Shown: one piece after another, positions 36,762 to 44,589 of the stretch
How positions within the stretch are numbered: the stretch's first letter is position 1
Layout: each line of letters opens with the position of its first letter
NCBI RefSeq assembly: GCF_020532675.1
Contig: NZ_JAJAVE010000001.1
Span: 1-64,000 of the forward strand
DNA: 64,000 bases
Source of the DNA: Methylobacillus gramineus
Lineage (GTDB): Bacteria > Pseudomonadota > Gammaproteobacteria > Burkholderiales > Methylophilaceae
Direction of reading: 5' to 3'
Made by a program: the position numbers and the translations under genes
Notes under the pieces: model-generated
Seen by the model: only the letters and a program-made list of their open reading frames with translations
Databases searched by the model: none
Told to the model about the DNA's origin: nothing

Positions 36762-37048
36762 ATTTATAAGCAATCGGTCTTTGTATAGGTTTAAATATTA
36801 CTTATTAACCTATGGAGGCCTTGTTATTATTGGCTCCATTCAAAGAATTGGCATGTAAAAAAACATTCACTTTTTGTATTGAAAGTAAAGGTATTGCTGT
36901 TGAATTCTGATCATTTGTTGTGGTGTTAATTGCTCTGTTGCTGATGTATTCCAAGCAGTTTAGGTTTTAAAAATTGACATGCCTTACGTTTTTTTTGAGA
37001 GTTTTCTTGTCTGGATTTTTCATGTTGATAATGAAAGAAAATTCTAAT

Positions 37049-37064
37049 TGTTATCCAGGCAACA
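37049..37064. promoter_or_regulatory. Candidate activator dyad, left member of a pair
   Basis: TGTT-ATCCAGGC-AACA is a perfect match to the shared core; with flanks it reads TTGTTA-N6-CAACAA. Its centre is 21 bases (two helical turns) from the next dyad, so two activator dimers could bind the same face of the DNA. It ends about 75 bases before the rightward -24 element. Confidence 0.55.
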
Positions 37065-37068
37065 ATGA

Positions 37069-37086
37069 CTGTTTGTTTTGAAGCAG
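37069..37086. promoter_or_regulatory. Candidate activator dyad, right member of a pair
   Basis: CTGTTT-GTTTTG-AAGCAG matches the core at 7 of 8 positions. The 19 bases 37069-37087 are identical to 48726-48744 upstream of the cytochrome b561 gene. Confidence 0.55.
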
Positions 37087-37138
37087 GGTTAGTGCTGATT
37101 CTTTTGTGAATTTAGAGTAAGTGTTTGATTTGTATTGA

Positions 37139-37154
37139 TGGTATGGATATTGCA
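37139..37154 (+). promoter_or_regulatory. Sigma-54 type -24/-12 promoter for cytochrome c' at 37.3 kb
   Basis: TGGTATGGATATTGCA has exact GG-N10-GC spacing, a perfect TTGCA -12 box and four of six -24 bases. The start near 37165 gives a leader of about 142 bases to the GTG, which contains two hairpins. Confidence 0.65.
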
Positions 37155-37190
37155 TAAAAACCATAATGCAAAGGTTGATTTATCTGTTCG

Positions 37191-37260
37191 TACGTTTGAG
37201 TGATGAAGATCAAACGTAGCCACCGAATGAGTCGGCTCGGATTTGCCGACGTAGCAGTAC
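37191..37260 (+). ncRNA. Structured 5' leader with two tandem hairpins (candidate cis-RNA element)
   Basis: Hairpin 1 pairs CGTTTGA (37193-37199) with TCAAACG (37210-37216) over a 10-base loop; hairpin 2 pairs GTCGGC (37231-37236) with GCCGAC (37245-37250) over an 8-base loop. Each is directly followed by GTAGC. The unit is bracketed by GTAC at 37190-37193 and 37257-37260. It lies in the predicted leader of the cytochrome c' gene. I do not recognise it as a known riboswitch class. Confidence 0.4.
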
Positions 37261-37306
37261 AAAAAATCCAAACACCAAGCTCTCCAAATTAAACAGAGGA
37301 ATCAAC

Positions 37307-37771
37307 GTGAAAAAAGTATTTCAAAAACTTGTGCTTGTTATTGCCATGACTGGAAGTGTTCATGCTGCATATGCGGCAGATCCAAAACCGGAAGAGGAAA
37401 TCCGTTATCGCCAGTCTGCATTTAATGTCATAGGCCGTAACTTTAATGCTCTGGCTGCGATTGCCAAAGGTGAGCGTCCCTATGATCAGGCGTTTGCAGT
37501 CAAGACTGCTACTTTGCTGGAATTGCTAGCACCATTGCCATTTGGCTCATTTGGTCCTGGCACTGATAAAGGGGCCTTAACTAAAGCCGACCCTAAAATT
37601 TGGACTGAACAGGCCAAATACAAGGAAGCTGCTGACAAGTTCCAGATTGAAATTGCAAAGCTATCTGCATCTGCTAAAGATTTGGAGTCACTTAAAGCAC
37701 AGGTCGGTGCAATTGGTAAGACCTGCAAGGGTTGCCATGATGACTTCCGTTTGAAAGAAGCGCGCCAATAA
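37307..37771 (+). CDS. Cytochrome c' family protein (sigma-54 regulated)
   Basis: 154 residues, starting at GTG with AGAGGA 6 bases before it. A signal peptide (cleavage near AYAADP) is followed by a helical class II cytochrome c with C-terminal CKGCH at residues 140-144 and DDFRLKEARQ. The mature sequence begins with RYRQSAFNVIGRNF, paralogous to the protein at 27012. It sits divergent from TonB receptor 2 and just before ccmABCDEFGHI, whose products would attach its heme. A terminator follows. Confidence 0.87.
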   Translation: MKKVFQKLVLVIAMTGSVHAAYAADPKPEEEIRYRQSAFNVIGRNFNALAAIAKGERPYDQAFAVKTATLLELLAPLPFGSFGPGTDKGALTKADPKIWTEQAKYKEAADKFQIEIAKLSASAKDLESLKAQVGAIGKTCKGCHDDFRLKEARQ

Positions 37772-37837
37772 AGCAATGATGCAAGTCAGAGGATGGCATG
37801 TGAAGTAAACAGCCAACTCAAAGTGTTGTGCGATCGT

Positions 37838-37869
37838 GGGTCGGTTCACTCAGCCGACCCTGTTTTTTT
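37838..37869 (+). terminator. Rho-independent terminator between cytochrome c' and ccmA
   Basis: GGGTCGG pairs with CCGACCC across a 9-base loop and leads into TGTTTTTTT. It separates the sigma-54 type unit from the ccm operon. Confidence 0.9.
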
Positions 37870-37918
37870 AATGAAGGCTTGATCTGCAAATTGATATGAA
37901 AGTAAGGCGCACACAGGA

Positions 37919-38542
37919 ATGAGTCAGCTCACGGTCAATAATCTTGCTTGCGTACGCGGGGATAGGCTGTTGTTTAAAAATATGAGTTTTGCACTGAGTG
38001 CAGGCGAGTTGCTTTATGTGCGGGGTGAGAATGGTGCAGGGAAGAGCAGTCTGTTACGTATATTGAGTGGCATGCTGATCCCTGAGCAGGGATCAGTGCT
38101 GTGGGATGGGCGAGATGTGATCAACGGTAATGAGCAATATCGCCTGGACTCGCTTTTTATTAGCCATTTAAATGGATTGAAAGATGATTTGACTCTAGTT
38201 GAGAATTTACGCTTTAGTTCGTATTTAGCAACGCAAAGTAGCCAAGCATCCCAAATTAGTGATGCATTGGGAGCAGTTAAGCTTGAGGCTTATGCCCATG
38301 AGCGTGTTGGCAGTTTGTCTCAAGGGCAGCGTCGTCGTATCAGTCTGGCAAGGCTTTGGTTAAGTCGCGCACGGTTATGGTTGCTGGATGAGCCTTTTTC
38401 CGCCCTAGATGTAGCATCTGTTGATCTTCTGGCGAAACGCTTGCAACAACATTTACAGGATGGCGGTATGGCCATTCTGACAACCCATCAGCACGTGGAT
38501 ATCCAGGCTGCTGTGGTGCATGAACTCAAGATCGCTCGATGA
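37919..38542 (+). CDS. ccmA: Heme exporter ATP-binding subunit CcmA
   Basis: 207-residue ABC ATPase. Walker A is GENGAGKSS (residues about 39-47), the signature LSQGQRRRISLARL and Walker B LWLLDEPFSALD follow. With CcmB, CcmC and CcmD it drives release of holo-CcmE during cytochrome c maturation. It is the first gene of a tightly overlapping nine-gene ccm operon; the stop overlaps the ccmB start. No sigma-54 element was found in the 147 bases upstream. Confidence 0.95.
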   Translation: MSQLTVNNLACVRGDRLLFKNMSFALSAGELLYVRGENGAGKSSLLRILSGMLIPEQGSVLWDGRDVINGNEQYRLDSLFISHLNGLKDDLTLVENLRFSSYLATQSSQASQISDALGAVKLEAYAHERVGSLSQGQRRRISLARLWLSRARLWLLDEPFSALDVASVDLLAKRLQQHLQDGGMAILTTHQHVDIQAAVVHELKIAR

Positions 38543-39207
38543 TTGCTTTTTTAATTGAAGTGGTACGCCGAGATTTATTACTGGCAGTGCGAAGGCCTGC
38601 AGATGCTGGCACAGTTCTCATTTTCTTTGTAGTGGTAGCAAGTTTATTTCCATTGGCAGGAAATCCTGACCCAGTAGTGCTGGGTAATATCGCACCAGGT
38701 GTGTTGTGGGTGTCGGCCTTGCTGGCTTGCCTCCTGTCACTACCCCGCATTTTTTCTGGGGATTATGCTGACGGCTCCCTTGAGCAAATGGTGATTGCAC
38801 CGCAACCCTTGAGCGTGCTGGTACTTGGCAAGATCGTAGTGCATTGGTTGATATCGGCATTGCCTTTGGTGTTGTTGGCGCCAGTGCTAGGGTTGCAATA
38901 TGGCCTTCAAGGCGAGCCCTTGTTTGTATTAGTGCTTAGCTTGTTGCTAGGTACCCCTACTTTAAGCTTGATAGGCGCCATTGGAGCTGCGTTAACGTTA
39001 GGTAGCCGTGGTGGTGGGGTGTTGGTTTCCGTACTGGTGCTACCGTTATATATCCCTGTTCTGATTTTTGGAGCCGGTGCTGTAGTCGCTAGCCAGGCAG
39101 GACTTGAGGTTCAAGCATATGTGATGTTGCTTGTTGCTTGTTTTTTACTATCGTTGGTTGTTGCCCCTTGGGCTACCAGTATTGCTTTACGAATTGCGTT
39201 GGAATAG
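38539..39207 (+). CDS. ccmB: Heme exporter membrane subunit CcmB
   Basis: 222 residues with about six hydrophobic helices. It has typical CcmB segments such as FFVVVASLFPLAGNP near residues 33-47 and FSGDYADGSLEQMVIAP in the second cytoplasmic loop. It forms the membrane part of the CcmAB complex. ATGA overlap with ccmA shows translational coupling. Confidence 0.95.
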   Translation: MIAFLIEVVRRDLLLAVRRPADAGTVLIFFVVVASLFPLAGNPDPVVLGNIAPGVLWVSALLACLLSLPRIFSGDYADGSLEQMVIAPQPLSVLVLGKIVVHWLISALPLVLLAPVLGLQYGLQGEPLFVLVLSLLLGTPTLSLIGAIGAALTLGSRGGGVLVSVLVLPLYIPVLIFGAGAVVASQAGLEVQAYVMLLVACFLLSLVVAPWATSIALRIALE

Positions 39208-39215
39208 TGAGTCAC

Positions 39216-39959
39216 ATGTCAGCGATTAACTGGTTCAAATATGCGGCACCACAGACGTTTTATCCTCTGGCGGGTCGATTGATTCCTTGGTTGTATGTTA
39301 TTGCCACGCTATTGGCGTTAGCCGGAATTTATATCAGTTTTGTCATAGCCCCTACTGATTTCCAGCAGGGGGAAGCCTACCGTATCATTTTTGTTCATGT
39401 CCCCGCAGCGTGGATGTCCATGGTGATTTATTTAGCCATGGCTTTCTGGGCTGCTATTGGTTTGGTATTTAATACACGATTATCTTCCATGATGGCACAG
39501 GCACTTGCGCCCACAGGTGCCTTGTTTACTTTGCTGGCGCTCGTTACTGGCTCTCTTTGGGGGAGGCCAACCTGGGGCACTTGGTGGGTCTGGGATGCGC
39601 GCCTTACTTCTGAGCTGATTCTTTTATTTCTGTATATCGGATTTATCGCGCTTCGTGCTTCGATTGATAGCCCTCAACGTGCCGATCGGGCAACAGCGGT
39701 ACTTGCGATTGTGGGTGCAGTGAATGTGCCTATCATTTATTTTTCCGTGCGTTGGTGGAATACCTTGCATCAGGGCGCTTCTATCAATATGTCATCCGCA
39801 CCCAAAATGGCTGTGACCATGCTTACTGGTATGTTGATCATGGCGTTGGCGAGCTGGGTTTACAGCATAGCTGTCACTTTTGTGCGGGTACGATGCATTA
39901 TTCTTGAGCGTGAGCGGCATGCTGGCTGGGTAAGGCAACTAGAAGAGGTAAAGTCGTAA
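39216..39959 (+). CDS. ccmC: Heme-handling protein CcmC
   Basis: About 247 residues with six transmembrane helices. The tryptophan-rich WGRPTWGTWWVWDARL motif presents heme to CcmE, with conserved periplasmic histidines on either side (FVHVPAAW and LHQGASI). The start at 39216 gives the normal length; the frame is open upstream inside ccmB. Its stop overlaps the ccmD start. Confidence 0.95.
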   Translation: MSAINWFKYAAPQTFYPLAGRLIPWLYVIATLLALAGIYISFVIAPTDFQQGEAYRIIFVHVPAAWMSMVIYLAMAFWAAIGLVFNTRLSSMMAQALAPTGALFTLLALVTGSLWGRPTWGTWWVWDARLTSELILLFLYIGFIALRASIDSPQRADRATAVLAIVGAVNVPIIYFSVRWWNTLHQGASINMSSAPKMAVTMLTGMLIMALASWVYSIAVTFVRVRCIILERERHAGWVRQLEEVKS

Positions 39960-40150
39960 TGCAATGGAATTCATGGAGCGAATTTCTCGCGATGGGCGGT
40001 TACGCCGGATATGTTTGGGGCTCATTTGGTTTGACTCTATTGGTCATCATTTGTGAGGTGTTTGCTTTGCGCTTACGTCGACGCAAGGCGATTGCCCGCG
40101 TGAAGCAGCTGCAGTCATGGTCAGATCAAGGGTTGGAGTATCAAGAATGA
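39959..40150 (+). CDS. ccmD: Heme exporter protein CcmD
   Basis: 63 residues with one transmembrane helix (VWGSFGLTLLVIICEVFALRL) and a positively charged cytoplasmic segment RRRKAIAR. CcmD stabilises the CcmABC-CcmE complex. The start overlaps the ccmC stop and its stop overlaps the ccmE start. Confidence 0.92.
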   Translation: MQWNSWSEFLAMGGYAGYVWGSFGLTLLVIICEVFALRLRRRKAIARVKQLQSWSDQGLEYQE

Positions 40151-40614
40151 AGTTGAGATATAAGCGCGCGTCCTTGATCGGTGCGGCTATTGTGGCAGTT
40201 GCCCTCGCAGTGACACTTATACTGAGTGCTTTTCGCAGCAATATAGTATTTTTTTATACACCGACCCAGGTGGCTAATGGTGAAGTACCTAAAGATGCTA
40301 GTTTCCGCATTGGGGGCATGGTGGTGGAACATAGTCTTGAGCGTCAGCCTGACGGCCTCACCGTTCATTTTGTGGTCACAGATACGGTCAAGCATATCCC
40401 CGTGAGTTACCAGGGAATACTCCCAGACTTGTTCAAAGAGGGTAAGGGCGTGGTTGCACAAGGGGTGCTGGATCTGGAAGGTCGTTTTATTGCCAGTAAT
40501 GTACTGGCTAAACATGATGAAAATTATATGCCACCGGAAGCTGCCGAGGCGCTTAAGCGCGCCAAAGCGGCAGAGGCTACGCAGACTCCCGGCACAGCAG
40601 GGAGCAAGTCATGA
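40147..40614 (+). CDS. ccmE: Heme chaperone CcmE
   Basis: 155 residues with an N-terminal membrane anchor and a periplasmic OB-fold. The histidine in LAKHDENYMPPE is the one that covalently binds heme, followed by the conserved tyrosine. The ATG at 40147 overlaps the ccmD stop. The C-terminus is a short flexible Ala/Thr-rich tail. Confidence 0.95.
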   Translation: MKLRYKRASLIGAAIVAVALAVTLILSAFRSNIVFFYTPTQVANGEVPKDASFRIGGMVVEHSLERQPDGLTVHFVVTDTVKHIPVSYQGILPDLFKEGKGVVAQGVLDLEGRFIASNVLAKHDENYMPPEAAEALKRAKAAEATQTPGTAGSKS

Positions 40615-42575
40615 TTCCTGAGATTGGTCATTTTGCCTTGATTCTGGCTTTGCTGGTGGCGGTAGTACAGGGCGTTTTTCCGATTGCTGGGGCTGCTTTG
40701 AACAAGCCTGCCTGGATAGCGTTGGCAAAGCCCAGTGCCAGGCTGCAATTTTTGCTGGTCACGCTGGCAATGCTTTGTCTAGCTTATACATTTGCCATTA
40801 AAGATTACTCAGTACTCTATGTGGCTTCCAATTCCAACTCCAAATTGCCTCTGCACTATCGGGTAGCTGCACTTTGGGGAGGGCATGAGGGCTCACTACT
40901 GCTTTGGGTCTTCATTCTCAACCTGTGGACGCTAGCGGTCAGTTTTTTCTCAAAAGCACTACCTGAACTGACGCGCGCACGTATTCTGGGCGTAATGGGG
41001 CTGATCAGTATTGGATTTCTCCTGTTCATGCTCACTGTGTCCAATCCGTTCGAGCGTCTCATACCAGCGGCCATTGACGGACGCGATCTTAACCCCTTAC
41101 TGCAAGATCCCGGGATGGTGTTTCATCCTCCTATGCTCTACATGGGGTATGTCGGTTTTTCAGTTGCTTTTGCTTTTGCTATTGCGGCATTGTTAGGTGG
41201 TGAGCTTGATGCAGCCTGGGCACGGTGGTCACGTCCATGGACAACCTTAGCGTGGTTGTTCCTCACGGTAGGCATCATGGCAGGGAGCAATTGGGCCTAT
41301 TATGAATTGGGCTGGGGTGGCTGGTGGTTCTGGGATGCCGTGGAAAATGCCTCTTTCATGCCTTGGTTGGTGGGCACTGCACTGATCCATTCGCTTGCCG
41401 TGACGGAAAAGCGTGGAAGCTTCAAGGCGTGGACCGTGTTGCTTGCGATTACTGCGTTCTCATTGAGCTTGCTTGGGACATTTTTGGTGCGATCTGGTGT
41501 ATTGACTTCTGTTCATGCCTTCGCCACCGATCCTGAGCGTGGCCTGTTCATTCTTGCGTTTCTTGTCATTGTGATAGGCGGGTCGCTCGGCCTGTTTGCA
41601 TGGCGTGCTACTTCTATTGCAAAAGGAGGTAGTTTCAGTGCATTTTCCCGAGAAAGTCTGCTCCTTTCTAATAATGTGTTGTTAGTTGTCGCGGCTGCCT
41701 CAGTCATGCTGGGGACACTGTATCCCTTGTTCCTTGACACCCTGAATTTAGGCAAGATATCAGTCGGTCCTCCGTACTTTGACACCGTGTTTGCACCACT
41801 CATGGCGCCAGCCGTCTTTCTGATGGGTATTGGCCCGTTAGCACGCTGGAAGAAAGCTGAATTGCCCGAGCTGATTGTGCGTCTGCGCTGGGCTTTTTTG
41901 GTTAGCGTTGTAACGGCGATATTGCTGCCATTGATCTTAGGGCGATGGACACCGATGGTTGGGCTTGGCTTATTTTTGGCTTTCTGGGTATTTTTTTCTT
42001 CGTTGCAAACGCTATGGGGACGCCTGAGGCTAGCAGGCTTACCTATCAGTGAACGCCTGCGTAGCCTGACGCGCTCATGGTGGGGTATGTGGCTGGCTCA
42101 TATAGGGATAGGGGTTTTCATTCTGGGTGTGACGATCGTCAAAGGGTTTGAAACCGAAACGGCGGTGCGTATGCATCCAGGCGATGTGGCTCACCTGTCA
42201 GGCTACGACTTTACGTTTGATGGAGTAGCTGAAGTTCAGGGCCCCAATTACATCGCGACTCAAGGCAATTTGCGCGTAAGTTGCAACCAGCGCGAAGTGG
42301 CTAGTCTGCATCCGCAAAAGCGGCTGTATACCGTACAGAATATGCCGATGACCGAGGCAGGCATTGCTGCCGGTCTATGGAGTGATCAGTATGCCTCGCT
42401 GGGCGAGTCGCTAGGGGATGGAAGCTGGAGTGTGAGGATTTACCACAAACCCATGGTGAACTGGATATGGGGAGGTTGCCTGTTGATGGCCGCTGGTGGC
42501 GTACTTGCTTTGAGCGATAAACGCTATCGCATTAGACACAAGCGGCCTGGTCAGCAAAAGGTGGCAACGGTATGA
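40611..42575 (+). CDS. ccmF: Cytochrome c heme lyase CcmF
   Basis: 654 residues and about fifteen transmembrane helices. The WWD motif lies in WAYYELGWGGWWFWDAVENAS, and conserved histidines occur in GGHEGSLLLW and FHPPMLYMGY. CcmF transfers heme from CcmE to apocytochrome c together with CcmH. Its stop overlaps the ccmG start. Confidence 0.96.
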   Translation: MIPEIGHFALILALLVAVVQGVFPIAGAALNKPAWIALAKPSARLQFLLVTLAMLCLAYTFAIKDYSVLYVASNSNSKLPLHYRVAALWGGHEGSLLLWVFILNLWTLAVSFFSKALPELTRARILGVMGLISIGFLLFMLTVSNPFERLIPAAIDGRDLNPLLQDPGMVFHPPMLYMGYVGFSVAFAFAIAALLGGELDAAWARWSRPWTTLAWLFLTVGIMAGSNWAYYELGWGGWWFWDAVENASFMPWLVGTALIHSLAVTEKRGSFKAWTVLLAITAFSLSLLGTFLVRSGVLTSVHAFATDPERGLFILAFLVIVIGGSLGLFAWRATSIAKGGSFSAFSRESLLLSNNVLLVVAAASVMLGTLYPLFLDTLNLGKISVGPPYFDTVFAPLMAPAVFLMGIGPLARWKKAELPELIVRLRWAFLVSVVTAILLPLILGRWTPMVGLGLFLAFWVFFSSLQTLWGRLRLAGLPISERLRSLTRSWWGMWLAHIGIGVFILGVTIVKGFETETAVRMHPGDVAHLSGYDFTFDGVAEVQGPNYIATQGNLRVSCNQREVASLHPQKRLYTVQNMPMTEAGIAAGLWSDQYASLGESLGDGSWSVRIYHKPMVNWIWGGCLLMAAGGVLALSDKRYRIRHKRPGQQKVATV

Positions 42576-43108
42576 AACGTCTTTTTATTCTGATTCCTTT
42601 GGCTGCTTTTTTAATCTTGGTGGGATTTTTAGCTGCTGGACTGCGTCATGATCCCCATGAGGTTCCATCTCCATTGGTTGGCAAGCCAGCTCCCTTATTT
42701 AATTTACCTCGCTTAAATGATCCACAACTGACTTTATCCGCGGCAGAGATGCAAGGGCAGGTTTGGTTATTCAATGTCTGGGCATCATGGTGCGCGCCAT
42801 GCCGTGAAGAGCATCCAGTATTGTTGAAGCTTGCTGCCAGCCAGATTGTGCCGATTATCGGCATGAACTACAAAGATGAGCGGGATAAAGCAATTGCTTG
42901 GTTAAGGCAGGGTGGGGGCGATCCTTATTTGACCTCTGTAATTGACCAAGAGGGCCGTACTGGTATCGATTACGGAGTTTACGGAGTGCCGGAAACTTAT
43001 GTGATCGATAAGGCTGGAATCATCAGGTACAAACATATTGGTCAATTGACCGAACAGGTTGTTGCAGAGCGATTATTACCGCTCATTATGGAGTTAAATG
43101 CGGAATGA
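42572..43108 (+). CDS. ccmG: Thiol:disulfide interchange protein CcmG (DsbE)
   Basis: 178 residues. One N-terminal membrane anchor is followed by a thioredoxin fold with active site WASWCAPCREE and the cis-proline region YGVPETYV. It keeps apocytochrome CxxCH cysteines reduced in the periplasm. Overlaps ccmF and ccmH. Confidence 0.95.
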   Translation: MKRLFILIPLAAFLILVGFLAAGLRHDPHEVPSPLVGKPAPLFNLPRLNDPQLTLSAAEMQGQVWLFNVWASWCAPCREEHPVLLKLAASQIVPIIGMNYKDERDKAIAWLRQGGGDPYLTSVIDQEGRTGIDYGVYGVPETYVIDKAGIIRYKHIGQLTEQVVAERLLPLIMELNAE

Positions 43109-43563
43109 AATATTGCTTGATCATCATAGGCTTGTTTTTTTTCGGACAACTTTCGTTTGCCCAGGAGGCCGCTCCTATGGCCAATCATCCACAGATAGAA
43201 GCTCAGGTTTCTCGCCTGGCAGAGGAGCTGAGGTGCCTAGTATGCCAGAACCAGACTTTGGCAGATTCTACAGCGCCGCTGGCAGAAGATTTGCGGAATG
43301 AAATCCGTGCAATGGCAGCCAAGAACATGAGCGATCAGCAAATCGTTGATTACCTTGTGGCTCGCTATGGGGATTTTGTCCGCTACCGTCCTCCTTTCAA
43401 AGCCAGCACTGCGGTTTTGTGGGTTGGACCATTTGCCTTATTGCTTCTTGGAGTAATTTTTGTCTCAGTGTTTGTGCGAAGGCGTGAAAGTCATATGGCG
43501 CCTGTGTCATCGAACATTGAACAAGCGCGCAAGGTGGCTGAGTTGTTAAGGCAGGATCAATAA
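43105..43563 (+). CDS. ccmH: Cytochrome c maturation protein CcmH
   Basis: 152 residues. A signal peptide is followed by the LRCLVCQNQTLADS motif (CxxC) of the CcmH redox domain and a C-terminal transmembrane helix (LWVGPFALLLLGVIFVSVFV). It is the short form, with the TPR part encoded separately by the next gene. Confidence 0.95.
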   Translation: MKYCLIIIGLFFFGQLSFAQEAAPMANHPQIEAQVSRLAEELRCLVCQNQTLADSTAPLAEDLRNEIRAMAAKNMSDQQIVDYLVARYGDFVRYRPPFKASTAVLWVGPFALLLLGVIFVSVFVRRRESHMAPVSSNIEQARKVAELLRQDQ

Positions 43564-44423
43564 TGCTGATATTTGGGGGAGTGGCCGCACTGTTGGTGTT
43601 GATAACACTAATTGTGCTTTTGCGGCCTTTGTTGAGTCGTCAGGCTGAGATTGCTGATAGCGGTAATCAGACAGTGACAATTTATCGTGAGCAGTTTGCC
43701 GAGCTTGAGCAAGACAGGGTTAGCGATGTACTCAATACAGCGCAATATCAGGAAGCAAAACACGAGCTTGAACAGCGGTTGTTGGATGAGGCTCAATTGA
43801 TTGTGCCTATTGAGCACGAGGTAAAGCTTGCGAAGCCAGACCGGTTATTGGCGATTATTCTGTTGCTGATAGTGCCAGTGTCTAGCATTTTGATTTATCT
43901 TACCACTGGTAATCCACATGCAATTAGCGCATTGAAGGTAGCCCCTGTCAGTCAACAGTTCAATGGTCAAGATGTGCCAGCGAACATAGAGCAGATATTG
44001 CAATCACTCAGGCAGCAATTAAAGCAGGATCCGAGCGATGGTGCAGGTTGGGCATTGCTCGCGCGGGCTGATGCCAAACTTCAGCGCTATGATGAGGCTG
44101 TAGAAGCATTTGAGCATGCCATCCGCATTATTCCTGATGATCCACAACTACTGGTAGATTATGCGATTACTCTGGCATTTATCAATCAGCACAATATGAC
44201 AGGTAAACCAGAGGCACTGGTGAATCGAGCATTGGAACTAGATCCTGAGCAGGTAAAAGCATTGATGCTCTCAGCATCTGCTGCATTTGAGCGTCAAGAT
44301 TATCCTCGAGCCATCACTTTGTGGGAGCGCTTGTTACAAAAGTTACCTGCAGATTCTGAGGCTGCGGTGTCAGTCAGCACAGCGTTGGAAGAGGCACGTA
44401 GACTTGATAGTGGAGCACGGTAA
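43563..44423 (+). CDS. ccmI: Cytochrome c maturation TPR protein CcmI
   Basis: 286 residues. Two transmembrane helices (about 1-21 and 95-115) flank a cytoplasmic loop, and a periplasmic TPR domain follows (GWALLARADAKLQRYDEAVEAF). CcmI chaperones apocytochrome C-termini to the lyase. It starts on the ccmH stop and ends the operon. A dyad of the accessory regulon begins six bases after its stop. Confidence 0.92.
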   Translation: MLIFGGVAALLVLITLIVLLRPLLSRQAEIADSGNQTVTIYREQFAELEQDRVSDVLNTAQYQEAKHELEQRLLDEAQLIVPIEHEVKLAKPDRLLAIILLLIVPVSSILIYLTTGNPHAISALKVAPVSQQFNGQDVPANIEQILQSLRQQLKQDPSDGAGWALLARADAKLQRYDEAVEAFEHAIRIIPDDPQLLVDYAITLAFINQHNMTGKPEALVNRALELDPEQVKALMLSASAAFERQDYPRAITLWERLLQKLPADSEAAVSVSTALEEARRLDSGAR

Positions 44424-44428
44424 TATCA

Positions 44429-44446
44429 CTGTTGTAGCCGCAACTG
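44429..44446. promoter_or_regulatory. Weak candidate activator dyad upstream of arylsulfotransferase gene
   Basis: CTGTTG-TAGCCG-CAACTG matches the TGTT-N8-AACA core at 7 of 8 positions. It ends 95 bases before the -24 element. Confidence 0.4.
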
Positions 44447-44539
44447 TGAGAGTGTGTTGATTGTTTACAGTCCAGCAGTGATGTATTGGTGTGAATAGAA
44501 ATTTAATACAAAATCAATGGGTTGAATGAGGCATTAAGC

Positions 44540-44555
44540 TGGCACGGTAGCTGCT
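44540..44555 (+). promoter_or_regulatory. Sigma-54 type -24/-12 promoter for arylsulfotransferase gene
   Basis: TGGCACGGTAGCTGCT has a perfect TGGCAC -24 box, exact spacing and CTGCT at -12 (one mismatch). The start near 44566 gives a leader of about 24 bases to the ATG at 44590. Confidence 0.72.
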
Positions 44556-44589
44556 AAAAGTACGGGGTGATTAAACCCGGAATTTATCC

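Larger units (their letters stand above)
36695..37306. other. Divergent regulatory region between TonB receptor 2 and cytochrome c'
   Basis: About 610 AT-rich bases. From left to right it holds the leftward sigma-54 type promoter (36746-36761), two dyads 21 bases apart (37049-37064 and 37069-37086), the rightward sigma-54 type promoter (37139-37154) and a structured leader (37193-37260). No coding sequence is supported in it. Confidence 0.75.

Noticed and set aside
36700-36860. Short ORF reading rightward between TonB receptor 2 and cytochrome c'
   Set aside because: It overlaps the leftward promoter, has no Shine-Dalgarno sequence and unremarkable composition; likely chance.
37190-37260. 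Known riboswitch (guanidine-II, cyclic di-GMP, fluoride, molybdenum cofactor)
   Set aside because: Two-hairpin shape suggested guanidine-II, but loops lack ACGR, and core motifs of the other classes are absent.
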